This document shows positions 58,609 to 64,000 of a stretch of DNA of 64,000 nt, in pieces. The stretch covers positions 310,001 through 374,000 of the forward strand of contig JADKKB010000005.1 of assembly GCA_016720705.1 (NCBI GenBank). Reading direction: 5' to 3'. The DNA comes from Chloracidobacterium sp. (GTDB lineage Bacteria; Acidobacteriota; Blastocatellia; Pyrinomonadales; Pyrinomonadaceae). Positions within the stretch are counted from its first letter, which is position 1, and each line of letters opens with the position of its first letter. The notes under the pieces are model-generated. The model did not search any database and was not told the origin of the DNA. It saw only the letters and a program-made list of their open reading frames with translations. Made by a program: the position numbers and the translations under genes.

Positions 58609-60783
58609 ATGTTTAGAGCGACTTTAATCGTTGCCGTCATCTTGACGGCACAGATAGCGTTCGGACAAGAAAGCAATACGCTTCGTCTGAACGTGATAAA
58701 TAAAGATACAAAGGCCCCGGTTGCCGAGGCCACGATCACTATCAAAAATACCGAATTGAACACGGTGACAAATGCCGCCGGTATGGCGACCATTGCCAAC
58801 GTCCCGGATGGCGAATATGTTATCCAGATCTTCTCGCCCGGATTCGCGATCGTTGAAATTAAGATCGCGATCTCAGGTGCGAAAACAAGCGAGAAAACGA
58901 TCGAACTTGAGATAGACAACGATGTCGGCGACGTCACGATCAGTTCGACTCGCACCGGTCGCGAGATCGATGCAGAACCGACACGGGTCGAAGCAATAGA
59001 CGAAGAAGAGATCGACGAAAAGATCAATATGCGGCCCGCTAATATCAGTATGCTGTTGAACGAAAGCACAGGTATTCGCGTCCAGCAGACATCGGCGACG
59101 TCAAATGCACAAAGCGTCCGCATTCAGGGACTTGACGGTCGGTACACGCAGATACTGAAAGACGGATTTCCATCCTTTGGCGGGTTTTCCGGAAGTTTCA
59201 GTATTTTGGAGATTCCACCCTTAGATCTAAAACAGGTCGAGGTCATCAAAGGGCCGTCCGGGACTTTGTTTGGGCAAGGGGCGATCGCCGGAGTTGTAAA
59301 CCTTATATCAAAAACTCCGGACTATAAACGCGTTACGACCTTACTATTTAATCAAACGTCAGCACTTGGCAGCGATGTATCCGCATTTACCTCGGCTAGA
59401 AAAGGCCGCCTCGGATATACGGCCTTAGGGTCATTTAATTATCAACGCGAATACGACGTAGATAACGACGATTTTACCGAACTGCCGCGAACCTTTTCGG
59501 TGGCATTCAATCCGCGCTTGTTTGCTTATATCGGAAAGGACACTACGTTCTCCATAGCCAATGCAACATCGTTTCAGAAACGTACTGGCGGCGACATACT
59601 GGCATTCGATGGCAATGCGAATGGCATACATCAGTACTTCGAAAAGAATGGCTCGTTCCGAAACATCACCACTATCAACTTTGACACGCTGTTTGCCGAC
59701 GGCAGTCGTCTGGTTGCAAAACAAAGCCTGGCATTTTTCTCCCGCGATATCGAAACTCCCTCCACCGCATTCAAAGGCCAGCAATTTAATGCGTTTTCTG
59801 ACGTCGCATACTTTCGAAGCTTCGGAAAGAATTCGTTTATTATCGGCGGCAATATCGTCTTTGATCAGTTTAGCGAGGCAAATGTCGCCGTTGGAGCATT
59901 TGACCGAAGCGAAACTCGATCGACGATCGGTGTATTTGCGCAAAACACGGTCGATATAAGCAACAAGTTGAGTCTTGAGGCGGGAATTCGCGTCGATAGT
60001 GTCAGAGATTACGGCAGTTTCGTGTTGCCGCGGGCTTCACTTTTGTATCGATTTACCGATAAATTCACAACTCGGATCGGTTATGGGCTTGGATACAAAC
60101 TCCCGAGCGTTTTTACCGAAGACGCAGAAGAACTTCTGTTTCGTAATGTCGCCGGTATAGGCAATTCGCTCCGTGCTGAACGTAGTCAAGGCGGTACTTT
60201 CGACCTGAATTATAGTGATCTGATAATTGAAAACGTTGGTTTCTCGTTGAATCAGATGTTTTTCTTTACGCAGATCGACGAACCATTAATATTACGTGCC
60301 GATGGAATGGGCATCTACCGCTTTGCGAACTCGCAAACACCCGTCATCAGCAAAGGATTTGAAACGAACGCAAAAATTACCGTTGGTATCGCCAAACTGT
60401 TTGTCGGTTATACATATACCGATGCAAAAGCGGGTTATCTCGCCGGCGATCGCCATCTCACACTTTTGCCAAAGCATAAAATAAACTCTTCTTTGGTTTT
60501 CGAAGAACACGAAAACTTCAAAGCCGGGGCCGAATTCTATTTCGCCGATCGCCAGATCCTCGATGACCGCTCGTTGACTCCGCAGAATGCGGTGTTCGGA
60601 CTCTTCGGCGAAAAGACTTTTGGCAAAATGAGCTTATTTATCAATGCGGAGAATATCTTTGACAACCGGCAGGGACGAAATTCACCGGTAGTCTTAGGAA
60701 ATCACGCGTCGCCGGACTTCGCGAAGATCTATACTCACGTCGAAGGCCGCGTGTTCAACGGCGGTATAAAGTTGAGGTTCTAA
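58609..60783 (+). CDS. TonB-dependent outer-membrane receptor
   Basis: This 724-residue receptor takes up a siderophore, metal complex or cofactor using the proton-motive force. I use the ATG at 58609, with AGGAG before it; a longer frame from 58342 runs through the small upstream gene. After the signal peptide comes a carboxypeptidase-D-regulatory-like (CarboxypepD_reg) beta domain (LNVINKDTKAPVAEATITIKN), then the plug (MLLNESTGIRVQQTSATSNAQSVRIQG; VEVIKGPSGTLFGQGAIAGVVNLI) and a 22-strand barrel ending in aromatic FNGGIKLRF. The C-terminal Phe is typical of outer-membrane proteins. The Cys-rich protein upstream hints at copper or another thiophilic metal. Confidence 0.93.
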   Translation: MFRATLIVAVILTAQIAFGQESNTLRLNVINKDTKAPVAEATITIKNTELNTVTNAAGMATIANVPDGEYVIQIFSPGFAIVEIKIAISGAKTSEKTIELEIDNDVGDVTISSTRTGREIDAEPTRVEAIDEEEIDEKINMRPANISMLLNESTGIRVQQTSATSNAQSVRIQGLDGRYTQILKDGFPSFGGFSGSFSILEIPPLDLKQVEVIKGPSGTLFGQGAIAGVVNLISKTPDYKRVTTLLFNQTSALGSDVSAFTSARKGRLGYTALGSFNYQREYDVDNDDFTELPRTFSVAFNPRLFAYIGKDTTFSIANATSFQKRTGGDILAFDGNANGIHQYFEKNGSFRNITTINFDTLFADGSRLVAKQSLAFFSRDIETPSTAFKGQQFNAFSDVAYFRSFGKNSFIIGGNIVFDQFSEANVAVGAFDRSETRSTIGVFAQNTVDISNKLSLEAGIRVDSVRDYGSFVLPRASLLYRFTDKFTTRIGYGLGYKLPSVFTEDAEELLFRNVAGIGNSLRAERSQGGTFDLNYSDLIIENVGFSLNQMFFFTQIDEPLILRADGMGIYRFANSQTPVISKGFETNAKITVGIAKLFVGYTYTDAKAGYLAGDRHLTLLPKHKINSSLVFEEHENFKAGAEFYFADRQILDDRSLTPQNAVFGLFGEKTFGKMSLFINAENIFDNRQGRNSPVVLGNHASPDFAKIYTHVEGRVFNGGIKLRF

Positions 60784-60805
60784 AAATTCGTGTGAATTGG
60801 ATAGA

Positions 60806-60835
60806 AAGAACCGCTCACCCGTGCGAGCGGTTCTT
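60806..60835 (+). terminator. Terminator after the TonB receptor gene
   Basis: The stem AAGAACCGCTC/GAGCGGTTCTT with an 8-nt loop ends in T5-rich sequence. It is placed between the convergent receptor and beta-barrel genes. Confidence 0.8.
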
Positions 60836-60847
60836 TTTAATGTGGGA

Positions 60848-61645
60848 TTACTTTACTCCGAAAGCATATCCAAAGGACATCACCAGATTGCCCGTTCGGC
60901 TCTTGCCGTCGTTGAGAGTGTCCTTTTGCAACGTGGTGAGGCCGTATGATGCTCGACCGTCGATGAAGAAATAATTGTCCTTGTGCTTGAATGTAATGCC
61001 GCCGCCGCCGGTGATGCCAAAGTTAACGCGGTTTAGGCTATCGGTAACATCGGTCTTGGCGTCAAACGGAATTGTCGGAAACGGCGTACTGGGGCCGACC
61101 ATTACCGGAATTGAACCGCGATTATCAAGAAATAACGAACTACTTCCGCTCGTGACGGTCGTTGCCTTCATCAAAAAACCGACATATGTGCCGCCGTTCA
61201 GGTATGCCCCGACCGGTTTGTCACGTCTGACCCGATACTTCAGCATTACCGGCAACTCGATATAGTCAAGCTTTGCCGTATTGTTGAAATTTGCGAAGTA
61301 ATAATTACCTGCCGGGAGAACAGGAAGTCCCGGGATCGGTTGAGTTACGGGTTGGATGCCGTTACGCTTGCCGCCCTGCGGTGCATAATCGACCTCGATC
61401 TGGAGCGAGGTATTCTTGTGAAGTTGGACATCGACAAAGGCTCCGAAGCTGGCCGCAAGCCGTGATTTATAGTTTTTGGTGATCTCCTGATCGCTGCTGC
61501 CGACAAGGTTCGGCAAGCTGATGCCGGCCTTGACGCCGACGTGGACCTCACGTTCATTCGACTGTCCAAACGCCATCAACGAACTTACTACAATTAAAAA
61601 TACGACCGATAACACTCTCATCCAACCGGAATAAATAGTCTTCAT
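60848..61645 (-). CDS. Outer-membrane beta-barrel protein (porin-like, OMP_b-brl family)
   Basis: This 265-residue protein has a signal peptide (VLSVVFLIVVSSLMAFGQ) and an eight-or-so-stranded barrel of the PorT/outer-membrane-beta-barrel type. It begins VHVGVKAGISLPNLVGS and ends in an aromatic-rich strand (VMSFGYAFGVK). It has TSLQIEVDYAPQGGKRNG and IELPVMLKYRVR segments, characteristic of the family. A role as adhesin, channel or structural OMP is not decided by the sequence. It is convergent with the receptor gene. Confidence 0.85.
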   Translation of the reverse strand: MKTIYSGWMRVLSVVFLIVVSSLMAFGQSNEREVHVGVKAGISLPNLVGSSDQEITKNYKSRLAASFGAFVDVQLHKNTSLQIEVDYAPQGGKRNGIQPVTQPIPGLPVLPAGNYYFANFNNTAKLDYIELPVMLKYRVRRDKPVGAYLNGGTYVGFLMKATTVTSGSSSLFLDNRGSIPVMVGPSTPFPTIPFDAKTDVTDSLNRVNFGITGGGGITFKHKDNYFFIDGRASYGLTTLQKDTLNDGKSRTGNLVMSFGYAFGVK

Positions 61646-61749
61646 TATTTGATCGGCTCCCTATATAAATGTGCTCATATGACCCCTGGAGGACAGCCAT
61701 CAGCGATTTTTTCCAATTGTAACTAAATGATCTATTGAAAACAATAAAA

Positions 61750-61775
61750 TAGGCCGCTCGAGATCGTGCGGCCTA
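61750..61775 (-). terminator. Hairpin downstream of tRNA-Phe
   Basis: TAGGCCGC/GCGGCCTA with a 10-nt loop is followed by a T-rich run on the minus strand. It lies 14 bp past the tRNA 3' end. Confidence 0.6.
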
Positions 61776-61789
61776 GAATAAATAAAATG

Positions 61790-61865
<76 letters not shown>

Positions 61866-62153
61866 AAATCGCATCCGAAACTGAACCGTGTGCGAATTTG
61901 TAAGTGTAGATAAGCCGTCTGATGATGTCAAATCTCATTCGGCTGTTGGGCGTTCAGAATGTCTGAGTAAAAGCATTGCAATTGAGAAATATTTGACATT
62001 CACCAACCGGGACATATAATCACGGTTTGGTCGTCGTGGTCTTTTGTAGCTTGAGATTTATGTCTTTTAGTGGAAATAGAAGCGAGCTAACGGCAATTTG
62101 CTAGCGGAAACGTCCGTCGGCCGAACTAATTTTGGTAAAGAGGTACAGAAATT
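61866..62153. other. Gap between tRNA-Phe and lipoprotein gene
   Basis: About 290 bp. It should contain the tRNA promoter (minus strand) and the lipoprotein promoter (plus strand). I see no ORF or repeat worth naming. Confidence 0.5.
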
Positions 62154-62600
62154 ATGAATAAGTTCATCAGCGGTTTTGTAATCGCATCAACCGTATATGC
62201 GGTCGCTTGCGGCGGCAGTGCACCGGCGAACAACAGTTCGAAGGCGAACAATAGCTCGAATACGAACGTCGCCAATGTCGGTTCCGGTCCGGTCAACGTG
62301 GATCCGGCCAATATGCCGGCCGGGATCTCGGTCGAACCGGTCAAGCCGTCGGCAGATACAACTCCCGGCATTCCGGCGGCAAACACGGCGGTGCCAAAAG
62401 GCGCAACGCCAACTCCCGGAATCCCGAGTCCTGCGGAGTTAAAGAAAGGTATCAAGCCGGGCGTAACGCCAACTCCCGGGATCCCGAGTGCCGAGGAACT
62501 GAAAAAGGCGATGAGCGGAAAATTGCCCGTAAACGCCCCGCCGCCGCCTCCGCCCGGTGACGTGCCGATGATGAAGAGCACCAAAAAGAAGCCGCAGTAG
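62154..62600 (+). CDS. Low-complexity lipoprotein with duplicated TPTPGIPS repeats
   Basis: This 148-residue protein has a lipoprotein signal (VIASTVYAVACGG) and then Asn/Ser-rich sequence, a Pro/Ala stretch and two imperfect repeats, ATPTPGIPSPAELKKGIKP and VTPTPGIPSAEELKKAMSG, before a poly-Pro segment and a basic tail. No enzyme fold is apparent; it is a surface or periplasmic anchored spacer, or a cell-wall-associated protein. A hairpin terminator at 62622-62655 follows the stop. Confidence 0.75.
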   Translation: MNKFISGFVIASTVYAVACGGSAPANNSSKANNSSNTNVANVGSGPVNVDPANMPAGISVEPVKPSADTTPGIPAANTAVPKGATPTPGIPSPAELKKGIKPGVTPTPGIPSAEELKKAMSGKLPVNAPPPPPPGDVPMMKSTKKKPQ

Positions 62601-62621
62601 AACTGTCGAGTAAAAATAACG

Positions 62622-62655
62622 AAAGGCGGTGCCGCGATCGGCCCGCCTTTTGTTG
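62622..62655. terminator. Terminator between lipoprotein gene and recA
   Basis: AAAGGCGG (62622-62629) and CCGCCTTT (62643-62650) with a 13-nt loop, then a T-rich tail on the plus strand and an A-rich flank. It can serve either convergent gene. Confidence 0.75.
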
Positions 62656-62680
62656 TGAATTATGGGTTGTAATGTATCGG

Positions 62681-63691
62681 CTATGCCGCCGCGGCGTCAG
62701 ACTTAGTGAAACCGAGTTCGACTTTAACGTCCTTTTCGATCCGCTCGAGCAGTTCGCGGTTCCCCTTCAACATATTCTTGACATTGTCACGACCCTGGCC
62801 GAGCCGCTCGCCCTTGTACGAAAACCACGCGCCGCTCTTTTCGACGATGTTGTTATTGACCGCAAGGTCCAGCAGATCGCCCTCACGCGAGATGCCTTCG
62901 CCGTACATAATATCAAACTCTGATTCGCGGAACGGCGGAGCGCACTTGTTCTTGACGACCTTGACCCGCGTTCGATTGCCGACGACCTTGTCACCGTCTT
63001 TGATCGCACCAATGCGGCGAATGTCGAGTCTGAGGCTAGCGTAGAATTTGAGAGCCTTTCCGCCAGTCGTCGTTTCGGGTGACCCGAAAAAGACGCCGAT
63101 CTTTTCACGAAGCTGGTTGATAAAGATGAAACACGTGTGCGAACTCGAAACGATCGCTGTGATCTTGCGTAGAGCCTGTGACATTAGACGAGCCTGCAAG
63201 CCCGGCAGGGAATCGCCCATTTCTCCGTCAAGCTCCGCACGCGGCACGAGTGCTGCCACCGAATCGATCACGATAACGTCGACGCTGTTCGAGCGGATCA
63301 GCGTCTCGGCGATCTCGAGTGCCTGTTCGCCGGAGTCCGGCTGTGATATCAGCATATCGTCGATATTTACGCCGAGCTTGGTAGCATACTCGGGGTCCAT
63401 CGCGTGTTCGGCGTCGATGTAGGCACAAATGCCGCCATCGCGTTGGGCCGAGGCGACGACCTGTAGAGCCAGCGTCGTTTTACCCGAACTTTCCGGGCCG
63501 TAAACCTCGACGATACGTCCACGGGGAAAGCCGCCAACGCCGATCGCCGCATCGAGGCTCAGGCAATTGGTCGAGATAGCTCCGATATCATCGATCGGAC
63601 GCTCACCGAGACGCATTATCGATCCTTTGCCAAATTTCTTTTCGATCTGAGCCAATGCCGACTCGATCGCTTTTCCTTTATCCAAGCTCAT
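62681..63691 (-). CDS. recA: Recombinase RecA
   Basis: RecA binds single-stranded DNA, promotes strand exchange and triggers LexA cleavage. The ATG at 63691 has AGGAGA before it and gives MSLDKGKAIESALAQ, the standard start; a longer frame from 63736 adds 15 residues without similarity. Walker A GPESSGKT is at residues 65-72, followed by the usual DAEHAMDPEYA and VIVIDSVAALVPRAE regions. Length is 336 residues. No obvious LexA box is recognised in its leader, though LexA boxes of Acidobacteria are not known to me with certainty. Confidence 0.97.
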   Translation of the reverse strand: MSLDKGKAIESALAQIEKKFGKGSIMRLGERPIDDIGAISTNCLSLDAAIGVGGFPRGRIVEVYGPESSGKTTLALQVVASAQRDGGICAYIDAEHAMDPEYATKLGVNIDDMLISQPDSGEQALEIAETLIRSNSVDVIVIDSVAALVPRAELDGEMGDSLPGLQARLMSQALRKITAIVSSSHTCFIFINQLREKIGVFFGSPETTTGGKALKFYASLRLDIRRIGAIKDGDKVVGNRTRVKVVKNKCAPPFRESEFDIMYGEGISREGDLLDLAVNNNIVEKSGAWFSYKGERLGQGRDNVKNMLKGNRELLERIEKDVKVELGFTKSDAAAA

Positions 63692-64000
63692 TGTTTTTTC
63701 TCCTGAATTGACCCGTCCAAATTCGCGGCCGATCATATCGGCTTCGAAACACAGATTAACACACTACTCGCCACGATGCAATGACGTTTCACAAATGCAA
63801 CGAAGCTGAAATTTACTACGCGTTTACAGACGTGTGAATCCGTTCGGACTGAATTAGTTACGGCAAAGTGTAAAACAGACGCAACGGTTTTACAAGGATA
63901 ATATGCAACCAATCTGCCTCCCGATTCTCAGCCCTGCGGTCGCTGCACGAGAGCCTTTGATCGCCCGATTTGACGGCTTTTGACATTGTGTCCTGCAGTT
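63692..64000. other. Region upstream of recA to right edge
   Basis: About 310 bp with the recA leader and promoter on the minus strand. No ORF or RNA is evident. No clear -35/-10 pair stood out. Confidence 0.45.

Overview
The window reads as a chromosomal segment of a Gram-negative, free-living bacterium of about 50 percent G+C, most likely an acidobacterium close to the Blastocatellia. This placement is an inference from gene content. Evidence for it includes secreted proteins with C-terminal FG-GAP/VCBS repeats, a VWFA-related protein of the type common in Acidobacteria, many secreted metallopeptidases, RND/TolC and TonB envelope systems, and long PAS-GGDEF-EAL signalling proteins. Gene density is high. 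No transposase, integrase, phage gene or CRISPR array was seen.

Layout. 1-6303: tripartite RND efflux system (adaptor truncated at the left edge, pump, TolC-like channel). 6306-9647: five-PAS GGDEF-EAL protein. 9956-13400: M19 dipeptidase, then a divergent arsenic locus (arsR against acr3-arsC). 13550-19695: flippase-like membrane protein, nrdR, lon and a LysM transglycosylase. 19774-23719: a redox cluster (Rrf2 regulator, thioredoxin-like protein, quinone-oxidoreductase-like enzyme, Old Yellow Enzyme, trxA) with a near-identical 19-bp palindrome at each end. 23752-28057: a frameshifted FG-GAP secreted protein, a VWA protein and deoB. 28068-31585: an accessory island with a RelE/HigB-type toxin-antitoxin pair, a HicAB pair, duplicated gene ends, repeat arrays and unrecognised ORFs. 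31586-39011: DUF885 and M28 peptidases, tsaD, and a glucose/sorbosone dehydrogenase fused to FG-GAP repeats. 39022-42734: minus-strand housekeeping run obg-nadD-rsfS-rlmH-dksA/traR-comF. 42735-43582: an 850-bp gap with a candidate ~500-nt structured RNA (own promoter and terminator) next to a DnaA-box cluster with an AT-rich tract. 43583-50982: pentapeptide protein, a decayed nucleotidyltransferase pair, rplU-rpmA, hpt, rpiB-deoC with unusual N-terminal extensions, a TPR/TonB protein and a pseudokinase-like protein. 51185-58056: msrPQ, acyltransferase, DnaC-like loader, receiver protein, TetR regulator, creatininase-family protein and rarA. 58200-63691: Cys-rich exported protein with a TonB receptor, a beta-barrel protein, tRNA-Phe, a lipoprotein and recA.

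The strongest leads are the structured RNA upstream of obg, the adjacent origin-like DnaA-box cluster, and two toxin-antitoxin modules each bracketed by a short duplication of neighbouring sequence (the deoB 3' end for one, a 39-bp segment for the other). The paired palindromes around the redox cluster and the rpiB/deoC extensions resembling microcompartment targeting segments are next. Nothing was aligned by software. Start choices, hairpins and identities come from reading the sequence by eye.
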